Made by a program: the position numbers and the translations under genes. From Blastococcus sp. VKM Ac-2987 (GTDB lineage: Bacteria; Actinomycetota; Actinomycetes; Mycobacteriales; Geodermatophilaceae), in the NCBI RefSeq assembly GCF_026967805.1, contig NZ_JAPVBG010000001.1, positions 635,143-699,142 of the forward strand: 64,000 nucleotides of DNA, read 5' to 3'. Of this stretch, positions 39,974 through 48,017 are shown one piece after another. Each line of letters starts with the position of its first letter. The stretch's first letter is position 1. The notes under the pieces are model-generated. The model was given only the letters and a program-made list of their open reading frames with translations. It had not been told where the DNA came from and searched no databases.

Positions 39974-40780
39974 TCACCCGCGGGGCAGGGCCAGGGGCAC
40001 CGGCCGCTTGGCCGCCCGGCCGTCGCCGGAGGAGCGGCCGCGCAGGCGCCGGCCGATCCACGGCGCGACGAAGCCGCGCACCCACGCGGCCTCCTCGGCC
40101 AGCGCGGCCCGCAGCTCGCGCGGTGGCTGCGGCGGGAGCGGGGTGCGCCAGTCCTCGCCGTCGGCACCGGGCAGCCCCAGCGCCGCCGCGGCGGCCAGCG
40201 CCATGCGGCGGTGCCCCTCGTCGGTCAGGTGGATCCGGTCGGTGTCCCAGAGCCGGAAGTCCTGCACCCAGCCGGCGCCCCACTGGTCGAGGACGGCGGC
40301 GCCCTGCCGCGCGGCGATCGACCAGACGTTGGCGTTGAAGATCGCCATCCTGCCGCGGACCCGGCGCAGGATCGGGGTGTTGCGGGTGTCCACGCCGGTG
40401 GCCAGCAGCACGTCGGCGCCGGCCGCCCGGAAGCGGACGACGGTGGCCTCGAGCTGCGCGGCCAGCTCGTCCGGGTCGGCGCCGGGGCGCATCAGGTCGT
40501 TGCCGCCGGCGACCAGGCTGACCAGGTCCGGCGACGCCTCGAGCGCCACGGGCACCTGCTCGGCGAGCACCTGGGCCAGCAACCGGCCGCGGATCGCCAG
40601 GTTGGCGTACTCGACGTCCGCGTGCGGCGCCGCGGCGGCGAGGTGCCCGGCGAGCCGGTCGGCCCAGCCGCGGTACCCGCCGGGGCGGCCGGGATCCGGG
40701 TCGCTGAGCCCCTCGGTGAACGAGTCGCCCAGGGCGATGTAGCGGTGCCAGGAGGAACGGGACGATCGGTCGAACTGCAC
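39974..40780 (-). CDS. SGNH/GDSL hydrolase
   Basis: 268 residues. Block I is YIALGDSFTEGLSD with the nucleophile Ser, block III is AGGNDLMRPG, and block V is DRIHLTDEGHRRMA with the catalytic Asp and His. The family comprises esterases, lipases and acyl-glycan hydrolases. No signal peptide is evident, so a cytosolic esterase role is likely. The C-terminal ~50 residues are basic (GRRLRGRSSGDGRAAKR). GGAGTGAG precedes GTG 40780 by 4 nt. Confidence 0.9.
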   Translation of the reverse strand: MQFDRSSRSSWHRYIALGDSFTEGLSDPDPGRPGGYRGWADRLAGHLAAAAPHADVEYANLAIRGRLLAQVLAEQVPVALEASPDLVSLVAGGNDLMRPGADPDELAAQLEATVVRFRAAGADVLLATGVDTRNTPILRRVRGRMAIFNANVWSIAARQGAAVLDQWGAGWVQDFRLWDTDRIHLTDEGHRRMALAAAAALGLPGADGEDWRTPLPPQPPRELRAALAEEAAWVRGFVAPWIGRRLRGRSSGDGRAAKRPVPLALPRG

Positions 40781-40842
40781 GGCTCACTCCAGCACGCCCC
40801 TCCCCGCACCGGGAACCGGGGTGGGATCCGCCCGCGACGACC

Positions 40843-42264
40843 TCAGCCCCGGTAGGTCTCCAGCAGCCGCAGCCAGATCTCGCTGATCGTGGGGTAGGCC
40901 GGGACGGCGTGCCACAACCGGGCGATCGGCACCTCGGCCACGACCGCGATCGTCGCCGCGTGCAGCAGCTCGGCGACCGCCGGGCCGACGAACGTCATGC
41001 CCAGCAGCACCTCGCGCTCGGTGTCGACGACCGCGATCGCCGTCCCGGTGTAGCCGTCGGCGAAGACCGCGGCGCCGGCGATGCTGCCGATCGGGTACTC
41101 GACGACGCGGTGCGGCAGGCCCGCCTCCTGCGCCTGCGCGGCGGTGCGCCCGACGCTGGCGACCTGCGGGTCGGTGAAGACCACCGACGGCGTCGCGACG
41201 TCGTCCGCGGTGTCGACGAAGGGCGACCACGGAGCGGTGTCGACCTGCTCCCCGCGGGCCCGCGCCACGATCGCCGCCCCCGCCTGCCGGGCCTGGTACT
41301 TGCCCATGTGGGTGAGCTGCTGCCGGCCGTTGACGTCGCCGACGCCGTAGAGCCAGGGGATCCCCTCGACCTGCAGCGTGGCGTCGACGGAGAGGTACTC
41401 CCCCGGCTCGAGACCGACGGTGCCGGCGCCGATGTCGGCGGTGCGCGCCGAGCGGCCGACCGCGACCAGCACCTCGTCCCCGCGGACCTCGCCGTCCGCC
41501 GTCGTCAGCACGACGCCCGTGCCGTCCCGGCGCGCGGCGGTGACCTCCGTGCCGAGCCGGACGTCGACGCCGGCCTTCCGCAGCGACTCGGCGACCGCCT
41601 CGCCGGCCTGCGGCTCCACCCCCGGCAGCAGCCGCTCGCCGCGCTGCAGCACGGTCACCTGCGACCCGAGCGCCTGCCAGGCGGTGGCCATCTCGCAGCC
41701 GACGTAACCGCCGCCGAGCACGAGCAGCCGGGCCGGGGCCGCCGTGGCGCTGGTCGCCTCGCGCGGACCCCAGGCGCTGACGTCGGCCAGCCCCTCGACG
41801 GGCGGCACCGCGGCGGCCGACCCGGTGCACACGGCGACGGCGTGCCGGGCGGTCAGCCGGGTCCGCGTGCCGTCCTCGGCGGTGACGACGACGGTGCGCT
41901 CGCCGTCGAGCCGGCCGGTGCCCCGGAGCAGGTCGATGCCGGCGCCGTGCACCCACTCGACCTGGCCCGAGTCGTCCCAGTGCGAGGTGAACGAGTCGCG
42001 GCGGGCGAGCGTGGCCGCGACGTCCTGCTCCCCCGTCACCGCCTCGGCCGCGCCGGCCACGGCCCGCGCCTCCGCGAGCACCTCGGTGCCACGGAGCAGC
42101 GTCTTGCTCGGCATGCACGCCCAGTACGAGCACTCCCCGCCGACCAGCTCCGGCTCCACCAGCACCGCCGACAGGCCGCCCCGCACGACGACGTCGGCGA
42201 CGTTCTCCCCCGTCGAGCCCGCTCCCAGGACGACGACGTCGTACGTCCGCTCTTCTCCGCTCAC
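40843..42264 (-). CDS. FAD-dependent pyridine nucleotide-disulfide oxidoreductase
   Basis: 473 residues. The FAD loop VVLGAGSTGENVADVV and redox-active pair Cys45/Cys50 in GGECSYWACMPSK are seen. NAD(P) binding is at LLVLGGGYVGCEMATAWQALGSQVTVLQRG, GVGDV closes the FAD site, and HAVPAYPTISE is the C-terminal dimer motif. It is related to dihydrolipoamide, mercuric and mycothione reductases but fits none exactly: CSYWAC differs from their usual CLNxGC. A thiol-disulfide reductase of unknown partner is the safe call. Its start is 35 bp from the divergent flavin reductase gene. Confidence 0.9.
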   Translation of the reverse strand: MSGEERTYDVVVLGAGSTGENVADVVVRGGLSAVLVEPELVGGECSYWACMPSKTLLRGTEVLAEARAVAGAAEAVTGEQDVAATLARRDSFTSHWDDSGQVEWVHGAGIDLLRGTGRLDGERTVVVTAEDGTRTRLTARHAVAVCTGSAAAVPPVEGLADVSAWGPREATSATAAPARLLVLGGGYVGCEMATAWQALGSQVTVLQRGERLLPGVEPQAGEAVAESLRKAGVDVRLGTEVTAARRDGTGVVLTTADGEVRGDEVLVAVGRSARTADIGAGTVGLEPGEYLSVDATLQVEGIPWLYGVGDVNGRQQLTHMGKYQARQAGAAIVARARGEQVDTAPWSPFVDTADDVATPSVVFTDPQVASVGRTAAQAQEAGLPHRVVEYPIGSIAGAAVFADGYTGTAIAVVDTEREVLLGMTFVGPAVAELLHAATIAVVAEVPIARLWHAVPAYPTISEIWLRLLETYRG

Positions 42265-42299
42265 GCGCCAGATACTCCCCGTGTGGTCGACTGGCCGCC

Positions 42300-42803
42300 A
42301 TGCCGGTCGATCGAGGCGAGTTCACCGCCGCCCTGGCCCAGTACGCCGCCGGGGTGTGCCTGCTGACCGTGCGCGACGGCATCGACGACGTCGGGACGAC
42401 GGTCAGCTCGGTCATGAGCGTCTCGGCCGCACCCCCGCTGGTCGCCGTCGGCCTGACCGCCGACGGCTACCCCGCCGAGGTGCTGGAGTCGGTCGGCAGC
42501 TGCGCGCTGACGGTGCTGGCCGCGCCGCACGCCATCGTCGCGTCCCGGTTCTCCTCCGCCGGCCGCCCGAGCGCCCGGCACCTGCTGGAGTCGGTGCCCT
42601 GGACCCGGGCCGAGGGCAGCGGCGCCATCGTCCTGCAGGAGGCGCCGGCCGCCCTGGACTGCCGCCTGGAGCGGCTGGTCGAGGCCGGCGACCACGTGCT
42701 GGCCCTGCTGCGGGTCGAGGACGTGCCCGTGCTGAACCCCACCACGACACCCCTGCTGCGGGTGCGCGGCCGCTACCAGTCCGACCGAGAGGCTTCCCGA
42801 TGA
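42300..42803 (+). CDS. Flavin reductase family protein
   Basis: 167 residues of the split-barrel flavin reductase fold: FTAALAQYAAGVCLLTVRDG, TTVSSVMSVSAAPPLVAVGL and the SRFSSAGRPSARHLLESVPW region. Such enzymes supply reduced FMN to two-component monooxygenases. The ATG is 7 nt after a TCGACT element and lacks a ribosome site. It shares ATGA with the ThDP-enzyme gene that follows, so the pair is co-translated. No obvious partner oxygenase is adjacent. Confidence 0.88.
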   Translation: MPVDRGEFTAALAQYAAGVCLLTVRDGIDDVGTTVSSVMSVSAAPPLVAVGLTADGYPAEVLESVGSCALTVLAAPHAIVASRFSSAGRPSARHLLESVPWTRAEGSGAIVLQEAPAALDCRLERLVEAGDHVLALLRVEDVPVLNPTTTPLLRVRGRYQSDREASR

Positions 42804-44428
42804 GTTCGTCGTCCCCCGTCGCGAGGCGGATCCTCGAAGCGTTCGCGGCCGCCGGCGTGCAGACCGCCTTCGGCCTCCCCGGGGTGCACAACCTGTCGTT
42901 CTGGCGGGAGACCGGCCCGGGCCTGCCCCGGATCGTCGGGGTGCGCCACGAGCAGACCGCCGTCTACGCCGCCGACGGGCTCGCCCGCGCCACGGGCGGT
43001 CTCGGCGTCGCGCTGACCACCACCGGCCCCGGCGCAGCCAACGCCGCCGGCGCCTTCGGCGAGGCCGCCGCCTCCGGCACGCCCCTGGTCCTCGTGGCCA
43101 GTGAGGTGTCGACCAAGCTGACCCGCCCGGGGGTGTCCCGAGGCATCCTGCACGAGTCCCGGGACCAGGCCGGCATCTTCGAGCCCCTGGCCAAGGCGGT
43201 GTTCCGCCCCCGGACCGCCGAGGACGCGTGCGCGGCCGTCGCCGAGGCCATCCGGACGGCCCTGACCAGCCCGCGGGGACCGGTCTACGTCGACGTCCCC
43301 ACCGACGTGCTGAACCAGCCGGGTCCGGCCGTCCCCCCGCTCCCGATCTCGTCGGTCGCCCCGGACGATGCGTCCGTCCAGGCCCTCCACGAGCTGGTCG
43401 AGGCGTCGCCGTCGGTGGTCCTGTGGGTCGGCGGGGGCGCCGTCCAGGCCGACGCGGCCGAGGAGGTGGCGGCGCTCGCGGAGCGCCTGCAGGCCCCCGT
43501 CGTGACCACCTACACCGCCCGGGGCATCCTCCCGGCCGACTCCCCGTACCTGGTGGGGCTCCCGCCGCACGAGCCCGAGATCGCCGAGCTCGTCGCGGGC
43601 GCCGACCTGCTGATCGGCATCGGCAGCGACTTCGACGGGATGATGACCCGCAACTGGTCCATGCCGGTGCCGCGGGCCATGGCGACGATCAACTGCGCCG
43701 CCGAGGACCTCACCAAGAACTACCCGTTCGACGTCGCGGTGCTCGGCGATGCCAAGCAGGCCCTGCAGGCGTTGCTGGCCCTCCCGACCGGGCCCCGTCC
43801 CGCGGGAGCCGCACGGGTCAGCGAGGTCCGCGACCGCTGCTGGACGCGGCTGTCCGGCGATCCCCGCGCGGCGGCCGGGCTGGAGCTGCTGGAGTCGCTG
43901 CACACCGCGCTGCCGGAGGGCGCGGTCGTCGTCGCGGACATGGCGATCCCCGGCTACTGGTTCGGCGGCTACGGCACGGTCCGGCGGCCGCGGACGCTGC
44001 AGTACCCCGTCGGGTGGGGGACGCTCGGCTACGCCCTGCCGGCCTCGGTCGGCCCCGGGGTGCTCGGCGACCGGCCGGTGCTCGCCGTCTGCGGCGACGG
44101 CGGGTTCATGTTCGCCGTGGGTGAGCTGGCGACCATCGCGCAGGAGGCCCTCCCCGTCACGGTCCTCGTCGTCGACGACGGCGGGTACGGCATGCTGCGC
44201 TACGACCAGGACCACGCCGGCGACGAGCACCGCGGCGTCGACCTCGTCCGCCCGGACTTCGCCGCGCTCGCCGAGTCGTTCGGCATTCCGGCGACGCGGG
44301 TCACCGGGCTGGGCGCGCCGCTGGCGGAGGCGCTGGGCGCGGCCCTGGCCAGCAGGCAGCCGCGGCTGGTCGTCACGGAGGCGACGCTGACCCCGCCGCG
44401 GACGACCTCGCCGCGGTGGGCGGAGTGA
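42800..44428 (+). CDS. Thiamine pyrophosphate-dependent enzyme (acetolactate synthase / benzoylformate decarboxylase superfamily)
   Basis: 542 residues with three ThDP domains. The catalytic Glu51 is in VRHEQTAVYAADG, the central domain spans ~190-330, and the GDG metal motif is at ~432-434 in VCGDGGFMFAVGELATIAQEALPVTVLVVDDGGYG. It is a 2-oxoacid decarboxylase, carboligase or oxidase. It lacks a small regulatory subunit gene, so it is not the anabolic acetolactate synthase. The overlap with a flavin reductase is unusual and may hint at a redox-linked reaction, but that is inference. Confidence 0.88.
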   Translation: MSSSSPVARRILEAFAAAGVQTAFGLPGVHNLSFWRETGPGLPRIVGVRHEQTAVYAADGLARATGGLGVALTTTGPGAANAAGAFGEAAASGTPLVLVASEVSTKLTRPGVSRGILHESRDQAGIFEPLAKAVFRPRTAEDACAAVAEAIRTALTSPRGPVYVDVPTDVLNQPGPAVPPLPISSVAPDDASVQALHELVEASPSVVLWVGGGAVQADAAEEVAALAERLQAPVVTTYTARGILPADSPYLVGLPPHEPEIAELVAGADLLIGIGSDFDGMMTRNWSMPVPRAMATINCAAEDLTKNYPFDVAVLGDAKQALQALLALPTGPRPAGAARVSEVRDRCWTRLSGDPRAAAGLELLESLHTALPEGAVVVADMAIPGYWFGGYGTVRRPRTLQYPVGWGTLGYALPASVGPGVLGDRPVLAVCGDGGFMFAVGELATIAQEALPVTVLVVDDGGYGMLRYDQDHAGDEHRGVDLVRPDFAALAESFGIPATRVTGLGAPLAEALGAALASRQPRLVVTEATLTPPRTTSPRWAE

Positions 44429-44509
44429 CCGGGCGCGGCTGAGCGGGCACGTCCGGAGGACCTGCCGGGCCGGTTGTCACATCCGCGGGCCCGGCGGTGC
44501 TATCCGTAC

Positions 44510-45118
44510 ATGGACCTCGTACGGAACGGACGGCCGGCACCGGCGGCCGTCCTGACATTTCCCGGTCCGCTGGGCCGGGTCGGAGGGACGGGCGGCGTGC
44601 CGGCAGCAGCGACCCGCGGTGCGGTGCGGCCCGACCTCGAGGAGGTCTTCCGGCGGGACTACTCGCGGGTCGTCGGCGTGGCCGCCCGGGTGCTCGGCTC
44701 GCGCGACCAGGCCGAGGACGTCGCCCAGGAGGTCTTCCTCTCCTTCGGCCGCTCGTCGGTCCCGGCCGCCGAGGCCCCCGGCTGGCTCTCGGTCGCCGCG
44801 GCCCACACCGCGCTGAACCTCATCCGCTCGGGGCGCCGCCGGGCCTCCCGCGAGGAGACGGTGGCCTCCGCCGCCGACACCGTCACCCCCGACGTGGCCG
44901 ACACGGTGCTCACCCTCGAGGACCGCAGCCGCGTCCGGGCGGCCCTGGCCCGGCTCCCCCGCACGCAGGCCACCGCCCTCGTCCTCCGCCACAGCGGCCT
45001 CAGCTACGCCGAGGTCGCCACCGCACTCGAGCTGTCCCCCGGCAGCGTCGGCACCACCGTCCGACGCGCCGAAGCCGCACTTCGCAAGGAGCTGAACCGT
45101 CATGCGTCACCCGAATGA
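44510..45118 (+). CDS. ECF-like sigma-70 family RNA polymerase sigma factor
   Basis: 202 residues. Region 2 (LEEVFRRDYSRVVGVAARVLGSRDQAEDVAQEVFLSF) and region 4 (ALARLPRTQATALVLRHSGLSYAEVATALELSPGSVGTTVRRAEAALRKEL) are clear, without regions 1 or 3. An N-terminal ~40-residue extension is Pro/Gly-rich. ATG 44510 coincides with a plausible transcription start below TTGTCA-18-TGCTAT. It overlaps the anti-sigma gene by 17 nt, as expected for a co-regulated pair. The regulon is unknown. Confidence 0.88.
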   Translation: MDLVRNGRPAPAAVLTFPGPLGRVGGTGGVPAAATRGAVRPDLEEVFRRDYSRVVGVAARVLGSRDQAEDVAQEVFLSFGRSSVPAAEAPGWLSVAAAHTALNLIRSGRRRASREETVASAADTVTPDVADTVLTLEDRSRVRAALARLPRTQATALVLRHSGLSYAEVATALELSPGSVGTTVRRAEAALRKELNRHASPE

Positions 45119-46187
45119 AGGCGTCCTCCGCCGGCTGATCGACGAGCCCGCCGGCGTCTCCGACGCCGACCGCGCGCACGTCGCCGGCTGCTCCGTCTGC
45201 CTGCGCTCCCTCGACGACGCCCGCGCCGACGCGCAGCTCGTCGGTGCGGCGCTCGGCGGCCCCGGCGCCGTCGACCCGGACGCGGCGTGGGCCCGGTTCT
45301 CGGCCGCCTCCGCCCCCTCGTCCACGACCGCCTTCCGCCCGGCGCGCGTCCCGGGGCGTAACCGCTGGGGCACCGCCGTCCGGCGTCCCGCCGTGGCCGC
45401 GCTCGGCGCGGTGGTGCTGCTGACCGGCGCCGGCGTGGCGGCCGCCAACGACTGGCTGCCGATCTTCCAGACCGAGCGGGTCGACCCGGTCGAGATCACC
45501 GCCACCGACCTGGTGCAGGTGCCCGACCTCTCGGCCTACGGCGACCTGCAGATCACCGAGGAGCCCGACCCCGAGCAGGTGGCCGACGCCGCGACCGCGC
45601 GCGAGCGCACCGGTCTCGACGTCCCCGAGGTCGCCGAGCTGCCCGAGGGGGTGACCGGCGACCCGGCGTACCAGGTGGCCGGCGTCCTGGGCGCGACCTT
45701 CACCTTCTCCGCCGACCGGGCGGCGCAGGCCGCGGCCGCCGAGGGCGAGGTCCTGCCTCCCCCGCCGGCCGGGATCGACGGGAGCACCCTGCGGTTCGAG
45801 GCCGGCCCCGGGGTCGCGGCGATGTGGTCGCAGCCGACCGGCGTGCCGACCCTCGTCGTCGCCCGGGTGGGTGCGCCGAAGGTGCTGTCCTCGGGCGTGC
45901 CGTTCGAGACCGTCCGCGACTACCTGCTGTCGCTGCCGGGCCTCCCCGACGGCCTCGCCGACCAGCTGCGCGACCTCTCCCCCGACGCCGCGACGCTGCC
46001 GCTGCCGGTCCCCGCGGAGATGGTGACCAGCTCGACGGCCGACGTGGACGGGTCCGAGGCGACGGTGCTCACCTCGCGCGACGGGCTCTTCGCCGGCGTG
46101 GTCTGGGTGGAGGACGGCGTGATGACCGGCGTGGCCGGGACGCTCAGCGCCGACGAGCTGCTCACCGTCGCCCGTGAGCTCGGCTGA
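45102..46187 (+). CDS. Putative zinc-finger anti-sigma factor with extracytoplasmic domain
   Basis: 361 residues. A zinc-binding anti-sigma (ZAS) motif HVAGCSVC sits at residues 26-33 (His26, Cys30, Cys33). A single membrane helix lies near residues 98-114 (AVAALGAVVLLTGAGVAAA). The remaining ~240 residues face outside and have no recognised motif; strands such as GVAAMWSQPTGVPTLVVARVGAP suggest a sensor or lipoprotein-like fold. It should hold the upstream sigma factor until an envelope signal arrives. A regulated-proteolysis mechanism is inferred from family practice. Confidence 0.78.
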   Translation: MRHPNEGVLRRLIDEPAGVSDADRAHVAGCSVCLRSLDDARADAQLVGAALGGPGAVDPDAAWARFSAASAPSSTTAFRPARVPGRNRWGTAVRRPAVAALGAVVLLTGAGVAAANDWLPIFQTERVDPVEITATDLVQVPDLSAYGDLQITEEPDPEQVADAATARERTGLDVPEVAELPEGVTGDPAYQVAGVLGATFTFSADRAAQAAAAEGEVLPPPPAGIDGSTLRFEAGPGVAAMWSQPTGVPTLVVARVGAPKVLSSGVPFETVRDYLLSLPGLPDGLADQLRDLSPDAATLPLPVPAEMVTSSTADVDGSEATVLTSRDGLFAGVVWVEDGVMTGVAGTLSADELLTVARELG

Positions 46188-46193
46188 CACCGC

Positions 46194-46206
46194 TACCGTC
46201 CGCGGG
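46194..46206 (+). promoter_or_regulatory. Leaderless -10 element for the ABC ATPase gene
   Basis: TACCGT (46194-46199), 7 nt, then GTG 46207. It starts 7 nt after the anti-sigma stop codon, so the transporter can be transcribed independently. Confidence 0.5.
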
Positions 46207-47166
46207 GTGACCTCGAACGCTCCCGCGGCGGGCGGGCTCGACGACCTGCCGCCGTCCCCGGCGGTCTGGTGCTCCGGGCTGCGCAAGCGGTACGGACGCC
46301 GGACCGCCGTCGACGACGTCTCCTTCACCGTCGGCCGCGGCGAGGTCGTCGGCCTGCTGGGCCCCAACGGCGCCGGGAAGACCAGCGTCATCAAGATGCT
46401 GCTCGGCCTGGTGCGGCCCGACGCCGGTGAGGTGCTGCTGCTCGGGCGCCCGTCGACCGATCCGCGCTCCCGCAGCGCCGTCGGGTACCTGCCCGAGCTG
46501 TTCCGCTACCAGCCGTGGCTGAGCGCCGCCGAGGTGCTCGACCTGCACGTCCGGCTCTCCCGCCTCGACGTGCCCGCCGAGGAGCGCCGCGAGTGCCTGG
46601 CGCTGGTCGGCCTCGGCGAGCGGACCGGTGACCGCGTCGGCAGCTTCTCCAAGGGCATGCAGCAGCGGCTGGGCCTGGCCGTCGCGCTGGTCGCCCGCCC
46701 GCAGCTGGTGGTCCTCGACGAGCCGACCAGCGCGCTGGACCCGCTGGGCCGGGTCGACGTCCGGGACCTGGTGCTCGCGCTGAAGTCCCGCGGGGTCGCG
46801 GTGCTGCTCAACTCGCACCTGATCGGCGAGGTGGAGCGGGTGTGCGACCGGGTGGTGATCCTCGACAAGGGCCAGGTGGCGGCGTCGGGCACGCTGGCCG
46901 AGCTGCTCGGGCAGCGCGAGGTCCGGCTGCGGCTGGGCGGCGTCGACGACGGCGTCGAGCAGCGGCTGCGGGCGGCCGGCCCGCTGGCGCGCAGCGGGGA
47001 CTGGTTCACCGTGCAGCTGGCCGCGGACGACGACGGCGTCACCGTGCCCGACCTGGTCCGCGACCTCGTCGGTCTCGGCGTCCGGGTGCACGCCGTCGAG
47101 CCGGCGCGGATCAGCCTCGAGGAGCGGCTGCTCGCCGTCCTCCGGCACGAGGAGCCGGCGCCGTGA
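46207..47166 (+). CDS. ABC-2 type exporter ATPase
   Basis: 319 residues. Walker A GPNGAGKTS, Q-loop/early helix LPELFRYQPWLSAAEVL, signature FSKGMQQRLGLA, Walker B LVVLDEPTSALDP and switch His in NSHLIGEV are all intact. The ~90-residue C-terminal extension (REVRLRLGGVDDGVEQRLRAAG...) is typical of NosF/CcmA-like exporters. It overlaps its permease gene by 4 nt. Sitting directly after a sigma/anti-sigma pair, it may be a target of that pair; no substrate can be named. Confidence 0.9.
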   Translation: MTSNAPAAGGLDDLPPSPAVWCSGLRKRYGRRTAVDDVSFTVGRGEVVGLLGPNGAGKTSVIKMLLGLVRPDAGEVLLLGRPSTDPRSRSAVGYLPELFRYQPWLSAAEVLDLHVRLSRLDVPAEERRECLALVGLGERTGDRVGSFSKGMQQRLGLAVALVARPQLVVLDEPTSALDPLGRVDVRDLVLALKSRGVAVLLNSHLIGEVERVCDRVVILDKGQVAASGTLAELLGQREVRLRLGGVDDGVEQRLRAAGPLARSGDWFTVQLAADDDGVTVPDLVRDLVGLGVRVHAVEPARISLEERLLAVLRHEEPAP

Positions 47167-48008
47167 TAGCCCTGACCGTCGCGGGGCTCACCCTGCGGGA
47201 GGCCGCCCGGCGCAAGGTCGTCTGGGCGCTGCTGGCCCTCACGGTGGTGCTGCTCGCGCTCAGCGGCTGGGGCTTCTCGAAGCTGATCGGCCTGGACACC
47301 GAGCTCGGCACGCTGACCAGCGGCGAGGCCCGCCTGGTGGCCTCGATGCTGCTCAACCTGATCATGTTCGGCTTCAGCCTGATCGCGGCGATCGGCACGG
47401 CCTTCCTGGCCGGGCCCACGCTCTCCGGCGAGGTGGAGTCGGGGCAGTCCCTGGCGATGCTGGCCCGGCCGGTCCGCCGGTCGTCGGTGCTGCTCGGCAA
47501 GTGGCTGGGCCTGCTCACCTTCGGGTGCGGCTACGTCGTGCTGGCCGGCCTGGCGCAGCTGCTCGTCGTGCGCGGGGTGGTCGGCTACTGGCCGCCGTCG
47601 CCGGCCGCCGGGCTCGCGCTGCTGGCCGCCGAGACGGTCGCCCTGCTGACGCTGGCCCTGCTGCTGTCCAGCGTCATCTCGCCGATGGCCTCGGGCATCG
47701 TCGCGGTGGGGCTGTTCGGGGCCACCTGGGTCGCCGGCGTGGTCGGGGGCATCGGCGGGGCGCTGGGCAACGAGGGCGTCGAGCGGGTGGGCAGCGTCTC
47801 CCGGGTGCTGCTGCCCACCGACGGGCTGTGGCGCGGCGCCATGAACGCCTTCCAGGACCCGTCGGCCCTGATGCAGATGGGCCCCGAGGGCGGCTTCCCG
47901 TTCCTGTCCGACGCCGCCCCGACGCCGGTCTACCTGGCCTGGGCCGCGGTGTGGATCGCCGTGGTCCTGGGGCTGACCGCGCTCTCCTTCCAGCGCCGCG
48001 ACATCTGA
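47163..48008 (+). CDS. ABC-2 type transporter permease (NosY-like)
   Basis: 281 residues with about six hydrophobic helices: ~18-36, ~63-88, ~108-130, ~140-165, ~172-198 and a last one near 258-275. The block TAFLAGPTLSGEVESGQSLAMLARPVRRSSVLLGKWLG is the cytosolic coupling region common to ABC-2 permeases. GTG 47163 shares GTGA with the ATPase stop. It forms a two-gene exporter with the upstream ATPase. It converges with the MFS gene, leaving only 9 bp between stops. Confidence 0.86.
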   Translation: MIALTVAGLTLREAARRKVVWALLALTVVLLALSGWGFSKLIGLDTELGTLTSGEARLVASMLLNLIMFGFSLIAAIGTAFLAGPTLSGEVESGQSLAMLARPVRRSSVLLGKWLGLLTFGCGYVVLAGLAQLLVVRGVVGYWPPSPAAGLALLAAETVALLTLALLLSSVISPMASGIVAVGLFGATWVAGVVGGIGGALGNEGVERVGSVSRVLLPTDGLWRGAMNAFQDPSALMQMGPEGGFPFLSDAAPTPVYLAWAAVWIAVVLGLTALSFQRRDI

Positions 48009-48017
48009 CGCAGGGGG

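Noticed and set aside
43000..44428. Housekeeping acetolactate synthase (ilvB)
   Set aside because: No ilvN or ilvC follows, and the gene is coupled to a flavin reductase. Superfamily-level naming is safer.
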